Assembly: GCF_008033115.1 (NCBI RefSeq)
Contig: NZ_CP041203.1
Span: 2,480,001 to 2,544,000, forward strand
Length of the DNA: 64,000 bases
Source of the DNA: Cellulomonas sp. Y8
GTDB taxonomy: Bacteria; Actinomycetota; Actinomycetes; Actinomycetales; Cellulomonadaceae
Reading direction: 5' to 3'
Shown here: positions 47,206 through 58,040 of the stretch, one piece after another
Numbering within the stretch: position 1 is the stretch's first letter
Layout: each line of letters starts with the position of its first letter
The notes under the pieces: model-generated
Database searches by the model: none
What the model saw: only the letters and a program-made list of their open reading frames with translations
What the model was told of the DNA's origin: nothing
Position numbers and translations under genes: made by a program

Positions 47206-48246
47206 GTGACCGGCACGCCCGGCGCCCCGGCCGTCCGGCGGCCGCCCGCGATGAGCGACGTCGCCGCGCTCGCCGGGGTGTCGCACCAGACGGTGTCGCG
47301 CGTGCTCAACGACCACCCGAGCGTCCGGCCCGAGACCCGCGACCGCGTGCTCGCAGCGATCGCCGAGCTCGGCTACCGCCGGAACAGCGCGGCCCGGGCG
47401 CTCGTCACCCGGCGGTCCGGCGCGCTCGGCGTCGTCACCACGTCGTCGGTGCACCACGGCCCGACCAGCACGCTCATCGGGCTGGAGAGCGCGGCGCGCG
47501 AGGTGGGCTACTACGTGAGCGTCGCGGCGATCGACACGTTCGACGCGGGCACGATGCGCGGGGCGCTCGACCACTTCCTGGACCAGGCCGTCGAGGGCAT
47601 CGCGATCATCGCGCCCCAGGTCGACGTGGCCGAGGCGGTCGCGGCGTTCGACGTCCCGGTGCCGGTCGTGTCGGTGACCTCGGGCGAGCCGGTGCCCGGG
47701 CCTGCGCACGTCGTGGCGGTCGGGGTCGACCAGCGCGAGGGCGCGCGGGCCGCGACCCGGCACCTCGTCGACCTGGGCCACCGCGAGGTCGTGCACCTGG
47801 CCGGGCCGCAGGACTGGTTCGACGCGCAGGAGCGGCTCGCGGGCTGGCGCGAGGCGTGCGCGGCGGCCGGGGTCGGGGCCCCGGAGCCGGTCGAGGTCGA
47901 CTGGTCCGCCGAGTCCGGGTACCGCGAGGGGCTGCGGCTGGCCGACGCCGGCGCGCCGACCGCGGTGTTCGCGGCCAACGACCAGCTGGCGCTCGGGCTG
48001 CTGCGGGCGTTCTGGGAGCGCGGGCTGCGGGTGCCGCAGGACGTGTCGGTCGTGGGCTTCGACGACGAGGCCGGCGCCGCGTACTTCGTGCCGCCGCTGA
48101 CGACCGTCCGGCAGGACTTCCCGGCGCTCGGCCGCAGCGCGATCCGCGCCCTGGTCGCCGCCCTCGCGGGCGACCTCCCGCCCCGCACCCTGCTCCCGGC
48201 GACCCTGGTCCCCCGCGCGAGCACCGCACCCCCGCCCGCCCGCTGA
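47206..48246 (+). CDS. LacI-family regulator of the arabinose genes
   Basis: 346 aa from GTG 47206. N-terminal HTH SDVAALAGVSHQTVSRVLND, hinge ELGYRRNSAARALVTRRSG, and sugar-binding core with typical LacI motifs (VFAANDQLALGLLRA, VSVVGFDDEAGAAYF, TTVRQDF). It lies directly upstream of araBDA, and two CG-centred operators (48410-48423 and 52462-52475) precede the catabolic and transport genes, so it is the likely repressor, relieved by L-arabinose or a related pentose. Effector inferred, not shown. Confidence 0.93.
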   Translation: MTGTPGAPAVRRPPAMSDVAALAGVSHQTVSRVLNDHPSVRPETRDRVLAAIAELGYRRNSAARALVTRRSGALGVVTTSSVHHGPTSTLIGLESAAREVGYYVSVAAIDTFDAGTMRGALDHFLDQAVEGIAIIAPQVDVAEAVAAFDVPVPVVSVTSGEPVPGPAHVVAVGVDQREGARAATRHLVDLGHREVVHLAGPQDWFDAQERLAGWREACAAAGVGAPEPVEVDWSAESGYREGLRLADAGAPTAVFAANDQLALGLLRAFWERGLRVPQDVSVVGFDDEAGAAYFVPPLTTVRQDFPALGRSAIRALVAALAGDLPPRTLLPATLVPRASTAPPPAR

Positions 48247-48281
48247 CCCCGCACGCCGACCCGTCTTCCCGCACGTCTCCT

Positions 48282-48347
48282 CGCCGAGATGGCAACTCTC
48301 GGCTGTGACGCGGGCCCAGCGCACAGCCGAGAGTTGCCATCTCGGCG
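48282..48347 (+). terminator. 26-bp perfect hairpin after the LacI regulator (family B)
   Basis: Perfect arms at 48282-48307 and 48322-48347 with a 14-nt loop, 35 bp after the stop. The arms contain CCGAGA and CTCGG blocks resembling the hairpin at 5587-5658. It separates the regulator from the araB promoter. Confidence 0.65.
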
Positions 48348-48395
48348 GGTCGGGCGGCCGGGGAGAGGCGGTGGCCGGGCGCGTCAGCAGGGCGG

Positions 48396-48424
48396 TTGGC
48401 GCACGGACGTGTGAGCGCTAACAT
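48396..48424 (+). promoter_or_regulatory. araB promoter overlapped by a LacI operator
   Basis: TTGGCG (48396-48401), 17-nt spacer, TAACAT (48419-48424). The operator TGTGAGCGCTAACA (48410-48423) spans the spacer and -10. The layout copies the beta-glucoside operon promoter at 1059-1087, including an identical -10. Leader to the araB ATG is about 80 nt. Confidence 0.7.
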
Positions 48425-48511
48425 CGGCGGGAGGACGCGGCGGACCGCCGCGTGCGGGAACATCGCAGAGACGCGGGCAGTGCTGCCCGGACGGCGAGGA
48501 CGGAGCACGCA

Positions 48512-50125
48512 ATGGCGCAGGACCACGACGACGCACGCCACGACGAGATCGCCGCCGCGATCACGGACGGCCGGACCTCGCTGGGCATCGAGCTCGGCTC
48601 GACCCGGATCAAGGCCTGCCTGATCGGCCCGGACCACGCGCCGGTCGCCACCGGCAGCCACGAGTGGGAGAACCAGCTCGTCGACGGGGTGTGGACCTAC
48701 TCCCTCGACGCGGTGTGGGCCGGCCTCCAGGAGTCGATCGCCACGCTGCTGGCCGACGTCGAGCAGCGGTACGGCGTCCGCCCGACGACGTTCGGCGCGC
48801 TCGGCGTCTCGGCGATGATGCACGGCTACCTGCCGTTCGACGCCGACGGCGAGCTGCTGGTGCCGTTCCGCACCTGGCGCAACACCTCGACCGGCCGGGC
48901 CGCCGCGGAGCTGACCGACAAGCTGGGCTTCAACATCCCGCTGCGCTGGTCGATCGCCCACCTCTACCAGGCGATCCTCGACCACGAGCCGCACGTCCCG
49001 CAGATCGACTTCGCCACCACGCTGGCCGGCTACGTGCACTGGAGGCTCACCGGCCGCAAGGTGCTCGGCGTCGGCGACGCGTCCGGCATGTTCCCGATCG
49101 ACCCGGCCACCCGCGGCTACGACGCGACGATGCTGGCCCAGGTCGACGAGATCGTCGCGACCCGCCGCCCCGGCCTGAAGGTCGAGGCGCTGCTGCCCGA
49201 GGTGCTGCCCGCGGGCGCCGACGCCGGCCGGCTCACGGAGGAGGGCGCCGCGCTGCTCGACCCGACCGGCACGCTGCGGGCCGGCATCCCGCTGTGCCCG
49301 CCCGAGGGCGACGCCGGCACCGGCATGGTGGCGACCAACTCGGTCGCCCCGCGCACCGGCAACGTCAGCGCCGGCACGTCGATCTTCGCGATGGTCGTGC
49401 TGGAGAAGCCGCTGGAGCGGGTGCACCACGAGCTCGACGTCGTGACCACCCCGGCCGGCGATCTGGTCGCGATGGTGCACTGCAACAACGGCGCCTCGGA
49501 GCTCAACGCCTGGGCCGGCCTGTTCGGAGAGTTCGCCACCGCGCTCGGCGCGCCCGCCGCGGCCGACGACGTGTTCGGCGCGCTGTTCCGCGCCGCGCTC
49601 GAGGGCGACGTGGACGGCGGCGGCCTGCTCGCCTACAACTACCTCTCCGGCGAGCCGATCACCGGCCTCGACGCCGGCCGCCCCCTCGTGGTGCGCACCC
49701 CCGACAGCCGGCTGACCCTCGCGAACTTCATGCGGACCCAGCTGTACTCGGCGTTCGGCACGCTGAGCCTCGGCATGCACGTCCTGCAGGGCGAGGGCGT
49801 CGCCATCGACGCGATGCTCGCGCACGGCGGGATGTTCCGGACCGCGGGCGTCGCGCAGCGCCTGCTGGCGGCGGCGATCGACGCCCCAGTCGCGGTCGGG
49901 GAGACCGCGGCCGAGGGCGGCGCCTGGGGCATCGCGGTGCTCGCCGCGTACCTCGACGCCGCGGCCGAGCAGGACCTGCCGACCTACCTGACCGAGCGCG
50001 TGTTCGCCGGTGCGGACGTCGACACCGTGGCGCCGGACCCGGCGGACGTCGCCGGCTACGAGCAGTTCCTGGACCGCTACCGCGCCGGCCTGGCCGTCGA
50101 GCGCGCGGCGACCGAGGCCCTCTGA
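48512..50125 (+). CDS. araB: FGGY-family carbohydrate kinase, probable L-ribulokinase
   Basis: 537 aa. Phosphorylates L-ribulose with ATP as the middle step between arabinose isomerase and epimerase, judged by operon context. FGGY features: [17 protein letters not shown] (ATP phosphate loop), [19 protein letters not shown] (sugar site), [24 protein letters not shown], and [23 protein letters not shown] (adenosine site). This kinase differs from classical AraB in sequence but is the form found with araD-araA in actinomycetes (recalled). ATG 48512 is preferred over the upstream in-frame start at 48452, which would lie in the leader. Confidence 0.88.
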   Translation: MAQDHDDARHDEIAAAITDGRTSLGIELGSTRIKACLIGPDHAPVATGSHEWENQLVDGVWTYSLDAVWAGLQESIATLLADVEQRYGVRPTTFGALGVSAMMHGYLPFDADGELLVPFRTWRNTSTGRAAAELTDKLGFNIPLRWSIAHLYQAILDHEPHVPQIDFATTLAGYVHWRLTGRKVLGVGDASGMFPIDPATRGYDATMLAQVDEIVATRRPGLKVEALLPEVLPAGADAGRLTEEGAALLDPTGTLRAGIPLCPPEGDAGTGMVATNSVAPRTGNVSAGTSIFAMVVLEKPLERVHHELDVVTTPAGDLVAMVHCNNGASELNAWAGLFGEFATALGAPAAADDVFGALFRAALEGDVDGGGLLAYNYLSGEPITGLDAGRPLVVRTPDSRLTLANFMRTQLYSAFGTLSLGMHVLQGEGVAIDAMLAHGGMFRTAGVAQRLLAAAIDAPVAVGETAAEGGAWGIAVLAAYLDAAAEQDLPTYLTERVFAGADVDTVAPDPADVAGYEQFLDRYRAGLAVERAATEAL

Positions 50126-50151
50126 CCACCCACTCCCGAGGAGGAGACCCC

Positions 50152-50898
50152 ATGACCCGGACCCTCGCCGACTACCCGGCCGAGGTGCAGGAGGCGGTCG
50201 CTCGCACCCGCGAGGTCGTCGCGACGCTGCACGCGGAGCTGCCCCGCTGGGAGCTCGTCGTCTGGACCGCGGGCAACGTGTCCCAGCGCGTCCAGGTCGA
50301 CCCGGCCGGACCGTCGGCCGCCGACCTGCTCGTCATCAAGCCGTCCGGCGTGACCTACGACGAGCTCACCCCCGAGTCGATGGTCGTGTGCGACCTCGAC
50401 GGGAACCTGGTCGACGGCACCCGCAGCCCGTCCTCGGACACCGCGGCGCACGCCTACGTCTACACGCACATGCCCGAGATCGGCGGCGTCGTGCACACGC
50501 ACTCGACCTACGCGACGGCCTGGGCCGCCCGCGCCGAGCCGGTGCCCTGCGTGCTGACGATGATGGCCGACGAGTTCGGCGGGGACATCCCGATCGGCCC
50601 GTTCGCGCTCATCGGCGACGACTCGATCGGCCGCGGCATCGTCGAGACGCTGCGGGAGTCGCGCAGCCCGGCGGTGCTCATGCGCAACCACGGCCCCTTC
50701 ACGATCGGGAAGGACGCCAAGGCCGCGGTCAAGGCCGCCGTCATGGTCGAGGAGGTCGCGCGCACCGTGCACATCTCCCGCCAGCTCGGGGAGCCCACCC
50801 GCATCCCGCAGGACCAGGTCGACTCGCTGTACGCCCGGTACCAGAACGTCTACGGCCAGAGCAGCGCCGCTGCGGCCACGAAGGAGCAGGACGCATGA
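50152..50898 (+). CDS. araD: L-ribulose-5-phosphate 4-epimerase
   Basis: Class II aldolase/epimerase fold, 248 aa, producing D-xylulose 5-phosphate for the pentose phosphate pathway. Landmarks: [20 protein letters not shown] (phosphate site), [14 protein letters not shown] (two zinc-binding His) and [11 protein letters not shown] (third zinc His). ATG 50152 has GAGGAGGAG upstream. Overlaps araA by four bases (ATGA). Confidence 0.95.
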   Translation: MTRTLADYPAEVQEAVARTREVVATLHAELPRWELVVWTAGNVSQRVQVDPAGPSAADLLVIKPSGVTYDELTPESMVVCDLDGNLVDGTRSPSSDTAAHAYVYTHMPEIGGVVHTHSTYATAWAARAEPVPCVLTMMADEFGGDIPIGPFALIGDDSIGRGIVETLRESRSPAVLMRNHGPFTIGKDAKAAVKAAVMVEEVARTVHISRQLGEPTRIPQDQVDSLYARYQNVYGQSSAAAATKEQDA

Positions 50899-52403
50899 CC
50901 AAGCCCTACGCCGACCGCGAGGTCTGGTTCTTCACCGGCAGCCAGGACCTCTACGGCGAGGACACCCTGCGTCAGGTCGCCGAGCAGTCCCAGGAGGTCG
51001 CCCGCACCCTCGACGAGGCCGCCGACGTGCCGGTCCGCATCGTGTGGAAGCCGGTGCTCAAGGACTCCGTGTCGATCCGCCGGGCGATGCTCGACGCGAA
51101 CTCCGACGACCGCGTCCTGGGCGTCATCACCTGGATGCACACGTTCAGCCCGGCCAAGATGTGGATCGCCGGCCTGGACCAGCTGCGCAAGCCCCTGCTG
51201 CACCTGCACACGCAGGCGAACGTCGAGCTGCCCTGGGACAGCATCGACATGGACTTCATGAACCTCAACCAGGCCGCGCACGGCGATCGCGAGTACGCGT
51301 ACATCGCGTCCCGCCTGGGCGTCGCCCGCACGACGGTCGTCGGCCACGCGTCGAACCCGGCGGTCGCGAAGCGCGTCGGCACCTGGGCGCGCGCCGCCGC
51401 GGGCTGGGCCGCCACGCACGAGCTCAAGCTCGTCCGGTTCGGCGACAACATGCGCAACGTCGCGGTCACCGAGGGCGACAAGACCGAGGCCGAGCTGCGG
51501 TTCGGCGTCTCGGTCAACACCTGGGGCGTCAACGAGCTCGTCGCTGCCGTTGACGCCGTGGCGGACGCCGACGTCGACGCGCTGGTCGCGGAGTACGAGG
51601 ACCTCTACGACGTGGTGCCCGAGCTGCGCCGCGACGGAGACCGCCACGAGTCGCTGCGCTACGCCGCGCGCCAGGAGATCGCGCTCGAGACGTTCCTGAC
51701 GTCCGTGGGCGCGAAGGCGTTCACGACGAACTTCGAGGACCTCGGCGCCCTGCGCCAGCTCCCGGGCCTCGCCGTCCAGCGCCTGATGTCGAAGGGCTAC
51801 GGCTTCGGCGCCGAGGGCGACTGGAAGACCGCCGTCCTGGTGCGCGCGGCCAAGGTGATGGGCGAGGGCCTGCCCGGCGGCGCGTCGCTCATGGAGGACT
51901 ACACCTACGACCTGACCCCGGGAGCCGAGAAGATCCTCGGCGCGCACATGCTCGAGGTCTGCCCCTCCCTGACCACGTCGAAGCCGAAGGTGGAGATCCA
52001 CCCGCTCGGCATCGGCGGCAAGGAGGACCCGGTCCGCATGGTGTTCGACGCCGACCCGGGCGAGGCCGTGGTCGTGTCGCTGGCCGACATGCGGGACCGG
52101 TTCCGGATGACCGCGAACGTCGTGGACGTCGTGCCCCCGACCCAGGAGCTGCCGAACCTGCCGGTCGCCCGCGCGGTCTGGGAGCCCCGTCCGGACTTCG
52201 CCACGTCGGCGGAGGCCTGGCTGACCGCGGGCGGCGCGCACCACACGGTCATGTCGACCGCGGCGGGCGTCGAGGCGTTCGAGATCTACGCCGACATCGC
52301 CGGCACCGAGCTGCTGGTCATCGACCAGGACACCACCCGCCGCGGCTTCCGCGACCAGGTGCGCTGGAACCAGGTGTACTACCGGATCGCGCAGGGTCTC
52401 TGA
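50895..52403 (+). CDS. araA: L-arabinose isomerase
   Basis: 502 aa, normal family length, converting L-arabinose to L-ribulose with a divalent metal. Recognised by N-terminal [59 protein letters not shown], and late [16 protein letters not shown] with the metal-binding His. Last gene of araBDA, followed by a strong hairpin terminator. Confidence 0.97.
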   Translation: MTKPYADREVWFFTGSQDLYGEDTLRQVAEQSQEVARTLDEAADVPVRIVWKPVLKDSVSIRRAMLDANSDDRVLGVITWMHTFSPAKMWIAGLDQLRKPLLHLHTQANVELPWDSIDMDFMNLNQAAHGDREYAYIASRLGVARTTVVGHASNPAVAKRVGTWARAAAGWAATHELKLVRFGDNMRNVAVTEGDKTEAELRFGVSVNTWGVNELVAAVDAVADADVDALVAEYEDLYDVVPELRRDGDRHESLRYAARQEIALETFLTSVGAKAFTTNFEDLGALRQLPGLAVQRLMSKGYGFGAEGDWKTAVLVRAAKVMGEGLPGGASLMEDYTYDLTPGAEKILGAHMLEVCPSLTTSKPKVEIHPLGIGGKEDPVRMVFDADPGEAVVVSLADMRDRFRMTANVVDVVPPTQELPNLPVARAVWEPRPDFATSAEAWLTAGGAHHTVMSTAAGVEAFEIYADIAGTELLVIDQDTTRRGFRDQVRWNQVYYRIAQGL

Positions 52404-52421
52404 GCCCCGCCCCTCCGTCCC

Positions 52422-52457
52422 GACGGCCCGTCCCCGCTGCTGCGGGGGCGGGCCGTC
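52422..52457 (+). terminator. Terminator of araBDA
   Basis: 16-bp stem with one G-T wobble (52422-52437 with 52442-52457) and a 4-nt loop, 18 bp after the araA stop. Stem is almost entirely G and C. Confidence 0.7.
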
Positions 52458-52461
52458 GCCG

Positions 52462-52475
52462 TGTGAGCGCTCACC
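52462..52475. promoter_or_regulatory. LacI operator upstream of the sugar ABC operon
   Basis: TGTGAGCGCTCACC contains a perfect 12-bp palindrome GTGAGCGCTCAC (52463-52474) and shares TGTGAGCGCT with the araB operator. It lies 345 bp before the binding-protein gene, so the transporter joins the same regulon as araBDA. No promoter boxes were clear beside it. The rest of the 416-bp gap is covered by the terminator and the palindrome at 52664. Confidence 0.65.
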
Positions 52476-52663
52476 TGGCTTTCGCCCGTTCGGCCCTCTG
52501 AGTTCGGTGAGCGAATCCAAAGGCCTGCGCCGAGCGGGTGATCCGAGCGCCCGACCGGCCCGGCCGAGAACACGAAAAAGCGCCGTTGACCTGCGCCGAC
52601 GTCGTCGATCGTCGGCGGGTCTCGGACCGTTACCCATCTGCAACCTGGGCCCCGTCCCTTTGG

Positions 52664-52683
52664 CTTGACTTCTTGAAGTCAAG
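52664..52683. promoter_or_regulatory. 20-bp palindrome in the sugar ABC leader
   Basis: CTTGACTTC-TT-GAAGTCAAG, arms 52664-52672 and 52675-52683, is perfect and unusually A/T-containing for this genome. It includes TTGACT (52665-52670), a near-consensus -35, so a bound regulator would block a promoter here. The form fits a dimeric regulator such as a ROK or MarR protein. It is 137 bp upstream of the ATG. Confidence 0.5.
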
Positions 52684-52819
52684 GCCGCGAGAGTGTGCAC
52701 GTGCTCGCCGGTGGCGGGGGAGAACGACCCCGGCACGCGGCGCAGGGCAGGACGGGCGACGGTGCGGTTTCCGCGCCCATGACGACGAGGTCAGCAACCC
52801 TCTCGAGGAGGAGAAGGAC

Positions 52820-53962
52820 ATGAAGAGCATCCGGTTCGTCGCGCTCGGCGGCGTTCTCGCGCTCGGCCTGGCGGCGTGCTCCGGCGGCGGCGCCGGCAGC
52901 ACCACGGGCGACGAGACCAACGCGGACCCCAGCGACCTCACGATCGGCGTCGCGATGCCGACCGAGACCTCGGAGCGCTGGATCGCGGACGGCGACGCCG
53001 TCAAGAGCCAGCTCGAGGAGGCCGGTTACACGGTCGACCTGCAGTACGCGGCCGACGACATCCCGACGCAGGCGCAGCAGATCGACCAGATGATCACGAA
53101 GGGCGCCGACCTCCTGATCGTCGCCTCGATCGACGGCACCGCGCTGGCCAACCAGCTGCAGGCCGCGGCCGACCAGGGCATCCCGGTCATCGCCTACGAC
53201 CGCCTGATCCGCGACACCGAGAACGTGGACTTCTACGTCACGTTCGACAACTACAACGTCGGTGTCCAGCAGGCCACCTCGCTGCTCGTCGGCCTGGGCA
53301 TCCTCGACGCCGAGGGCAACGAGGCCGACGCGGCCGGCCCGTTCAACATCGAGCTGTTCGCCGGCTCGCTGGACGACAACAACGCGCACTTCTTCTTCAA
53401 GGGCGCGATGGACACGCTGCAGCCGTACATCGACAACGGCACGCTGGTCGTGAAGTCGGGCCAGACCGAGATCGAGCAGGTCGCCACGCTCCGCTGGCTC
53501 CAGGAGACCGCCCAGAAGCGCATGGAGGACCTGCTGACCTCCACGTACTCGGACGGCTCGAAGGTCGACGGCGTGCTCTCGCCCTACGACGGCATCTCCC
53601 GCGGCATCATCACCGCGCTGCAGAACGCCGGCTACGGCGACAGCATCGAGGCCGGCCTGCCGATCGTGACCGGCCAGGACGCCGAGATCGCCTCCGTCAA
53701 GCTCATCAAGGACGGCGTGCAGTTCTCGACGATCTTCAAGGACACCCGCAAGCTCGCGGAGCAGGCCGTCGTCTCGGCCCAGGCGTTCCTCGAGGGCGAC
53801 GAGCCCGAGGCGAACAACACCGAGGACTACGACAACGGCGTGAAGGTCGTCCCGTCGTTCCTGCTGGAGTCGGACATCGTCTACGCCGACAACATCCAGT
53901 CGCTCCTCATCGACTCGGGCTACTGGACCGAGGAGGAGGTCGCGGCGGGTCAGGCCTCCTGA
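52820..53962 (+). CDS. Sugar ABC substrate-binding lipoprotein (ChvE/XylF type)
   Basis: 380 aa periplasmic-binding-protein of the CUT2 monosaccharide class. Lipobox LAAC with Cys20; then a type I binding domain (LTIGVAMPTETSERWIADGD, IDQMITKGADLLIVASIDG, GIPVIAYDRLI, VLSPYDGISRGII, VTGQDAEIASVKLI). Similar to ChvE of the multiple sugar system. GAGGAGGAGAAGGA precedes ATG 52820. Likely ligand is L-arabinose or another aldose, from the shared operator with araBDA. Confidence 0.94.
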   Translation: MKSIRFVALGGVLALGLAACSGGGAGSTTGDETNADPSDLTIGVAMPTETSERWIADGDAVKSQLEEAGYTVDLQYAADDIPTQAQQIDQMITKGADLLIVASIDGTALANQLQAAADQGIPVIAYDRLIRDTENVDFYVTFDNYNVGVQQATSLLVGLGILDAEGNEADAAGPFNIELFAGSLDDNNAHFFFKGAMDTLQPYIDNGTLVVKSGQTEIEQVATLRWLQETAQKRMEDLLTSTYSDGSKVDGVLSPYDGISRGIITALQNAGYGDSIEAGLPIVTGQDAEIASVKLIKDGVQFSTIFKDTRKLAEQAVVSAQAFLEGDEPEANNTEDYDNGVKVVPSFLLESDIVYADNIQSLLIDSGYWTEEEVAAGQAS

Positions 53963-53992
53963 CCCCCCGACCCACCGCGTGACCGACGCGGG

Positions 53993-54019
53993 CCGGCCGG
54001 CACCACGCGTGCCGGCCGG
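53993..54019 (+). promoter_or_regulatory. Intercistronic hairpin
   Basis: CCGGCCGGCAC (53993-54003) and GTGCCGGCCGG (54009-54019) form an 11-bp stem with 5-nt loop between the binding protein and the ATPase; flanking GGG/CCC extend it past a bulge. Such hairpins commonly stabilise the upstream mRNA and lower expression of downstream genes, giving excess binding protein. Confidence 0.5.
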
Positions 54020-54072
54020 TCCCGCGGCGACGTGTTCCATCGCCCGACACGACTGAGGACGGTCGAGGCCGC

Positions 54073-55607
<1,535 letters not shown>

Positions 55608-55611
<4 letters not shown>

Positions 55612-56789
55612 CGGCTGTGGAAGGCCTGCGGGACATCTTCACCAAGAACCTGCGGACGAGTGGCATCTACATCGCGTTCGTCGCGATCATCGCGCTCTTC
55701 GCGATCCTCACGGACGGCGTGCTGCTCGCACCGGGCAACATCACGAACATCGTCCTGCAGTACTCGTACATCCTGATCCTCGCCATCGGCATGGTGATCG
55801 TCATCATCGGCGGGCACATCGACCTGTCGGTGGGCTCCGTGGTGGCGCTGACCGGCGCGGTGTCCGCGATCCTGGTCATCAAGAACGGCCAGCCGTGGTG
55901 GGTCGGCATCCTCGCCGCCCTCGTGGTCGGTCTCCTCGTCGGCGCGTGGCAGGGCTTCTGGGTCGCGTACGTCGGGATCCCGGCGTTCATCGTGACGCTG
56001 GCCGGCATGCTCCTGTTCCGCGGCCTCACCTACGAGGTGCTGAACAACATCTCGCTGTCGCCGTTCCCCTCCTCGTACCAGAAGGTCGCCGGCGGCTTCA
56101 TCAACGGCCTGCTCGGTGGCAACGGCTTCGACGCCTTCACGCTGATCATCGCGGCGATCGCCATCGTCGGCTACGCGTACTCCGCCTGGCGGTCCCGCAT
56201 GGGCCGCGTCCGCTACCAGCAGTCGGTCGAGGCGCTCCCGCTGTTCATCCTGAAGATCGTCGCGATCGCGGTCGTCGTCATGGCGTTCGCCTGGCAGCTG
56301 GCGCACTCGCGCGGCCTGCCGATCGTGCTGATCATCCTCGCGGTGCTGATCCTGGCCTACAACACGGTCACCACCCGCACGGTCTTCGGCCGCCACGTCT
56401 ACGCGATCGGTGGCAACCTCAACGCCGCCCAGCTGTCCGGCGTGAAGGTCAAGCAGGTCAACTTCTGGATCTTCGTCAACATGGGCTTCCTGGCCGGTGT
56501 CGCGGGTGCGATCTACTCGTCCCGCTCCAACGGCGCGCAGCCCGGCGCGGGCAACATGTTCGAGCTCGACGCCATCGCCGCCTGCTTCATCGGCGGCGCG
56601 TCGACGACCGGTGGTGTCGGCCGCGTGACCGGCGCCATGGTCGGTGGTCTGATCATGGCCGTGATGTCCAACGGCATGCAGCTGATGGGCGTGCCGCAGT
56701 CGACGCAGCAGATCGTCAAGGGCCTCGTGCTCCTGCTGGCCGTGGCGTTCGACATCTACAACAAGCGCCGCGCGGGCGCCGCCCGCTGA
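55608..56789 (+). CDS. Sugar ABC transporter permease (MmsB/GguB type)
   Basis: 393 aa, about ten helices. [22 protein letters not shown] and [32 protein letters not shown] are the conserved CUT2 permease segments; [21 protein letters not shown] is the last. A 60-residue insert around 56060-56240 (about residues 150-210) with a charged loop is typical of GguB/XylH-size permeases. Completes a one-permease, one-double-ATPase importer. Confidence 0.95.
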
Positions 56790-56887
56790 CCTCGGGCGCA
56801 TCGCACGGCCGGCGCGGGCCGGGGCGCGCGGGGGAGACCCCGGGTCCCGGCCCTCGCTGCGTCCGGGTCGCGGGGCCTGGCACCGGG

Positions 56888-56942
56888 CGGTGGAAGGTTG
56901 TGACGGACACGCCGACGGCGTGTCCGTCACAACCTTCCACCG
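56888..56942. terminator. 55-nt perfect hairpin (family A, copy 2)
   Basis: 27-bp perfect arms (56888-56914 and 56916-56942) around a single A, between the convergent permease and corA genes. Shares its tip GACACGCCG-A-CGGCGTGTC with the hairpin at 39217-39271 while differing by compensatory changes elsewhere. Probably a bidirectional terminator. Confidence 0.65.
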
Positions 56943-56963
56943 CCCCGGTGCACCCGGGGAGAG

Positions 56964-57992
56964 TCAGAGCCAGCCGTTGCGGCGGAACGCGCGGTGCAGC
57001 GCCACGCACGCGCCCGCGATGACCGCCAGCACCACGAAGTACCCGTACCGCGTGCCGAGCTCCGGCATGTGCTCGAAGTTCATGCCGTAGATCCCGGCGA
57101 CGGCCGTGGGCACCAGCGCGATCGCCGCCCAGGCCGAGATCTTCCGCATGTCCTCGTTCTGCCGCAGCGCCACCCGGCTCTGCCCCGTGGTGACCCGCGC
57201 GGTGTTGGCCTGCAGCACGTCGGTGAGCTGCCGGTCGATCACCTCGATCTGGTCGACGGCCCGCAGCAGGTGGTCGTGCACGTCGCGGAAGTACGGCTCG
57301 GCGGCGGCGGGCACGTGGGGCACCTCGCCGGCCGCCAGCCGCTCCAGCGGCCGCTGCAGGGGCAGCATCGCCCGGCGGAACTCCGCGACCTCCTGCTTGA
57401 GCTTGTAGATGCGCTCGGAGTGGTCGTCGTCGCCGGGGCCGAACACCTGGAGCTCGATCTCGTCGACGTCCAGGTCGATGTGGCCGATCGCGACCTCGTA
57501 GGCGTCCACGACGCGGTCGGCGGTCCGGTAGAGGACGCCCGCGGGGCCGAAGTCCTCCTCGGCGGGCACGCCGGCGTCGAGCTCCGCGCGCACCTGGCGC
57601 AGCACGCCGCCCTCGCCGTGCCGGACGGACACGACCGCCTGCGGCCGGAGGAACATCGCGATCTCGGTGACCTCGACGACCTCCACGTGGTCGACGTACC
57701 GGACGGGCTTGAGCACGGCGAACACGACGTCGTCGTAGACCTCCAGCTTGGGCCGCTGGTGGGCGTGCACGGCGTCCTCGACGGCCAGCGCCGGCAGCGC
57801 GAACTCGTCGGCCACCTCGGCGATGTCGGCGTCCGTGGGCTCGCGCAGCCCGACCCAGACGTAGCCGTCGGTGGCGTCGGCGACGTGCGCGGCCTTCCGC
57901 AGCGGGACCCGCCCGGGCACCCGCTCGCCGCCGGTGTAGAGGCCGCAGTCGCCGATCACGGCGTCGGCCCCGGTGCGCTGCACGTCCGTCAC
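56964..57992 (-). CDS. corA: CorA-family magnesium/cobalt transporter
   Basis: 342 aa. Cytoplasmic alpha/beta domain, long acidic/heptad helix (DVDEIELQVFGPGDDDHSERIYKLKQ region), and two C-terminal helices with the pore motif YGMNFEHMPEL near residue 305-315. Basic C-terminus RRNGW. GTG 57992 has TATCGT ending 6 nt upstream on the minus strand (58004-57999), matching the leaderless pattern of other genes here. Confidence 0.95.
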   Translation of the reverse strand: MTDVQRTGADAVIGDCGLYTGGERVPGRVPLRKAAHVADATDGYVWVGLREPTDADIAEVADEFALPALAVEDAVHAHQRPKLEVYDDVVFAVLKPVRYVDHVEVVEVTEIAMFLRPQAVVSVRHGEGGVLRQVRAELDAGVPAEEDFGPAGVLYRTADRVVDAYEVAIGHIDLDVDEIELQVFGPGDDDHSERIYKLKQEVAEFRRAMLPLQRPLERLAAGEVPHVPAAAEPYFRDVHDHLLRAVDQIEVIDRQLTDVLQANTARVTTGQSRVALRQNEDMRKISAWAAIALVPTAVAGIYGMNFEHMPELGTRYGYFVVLAVIAGACVALHRAFRRNGWL

Positions 57993-58040
57993 GCCCTCAC
58001 GATAGGTCCGCCGGGCGCGGCCGTCCTCGCGCGGACCGCG

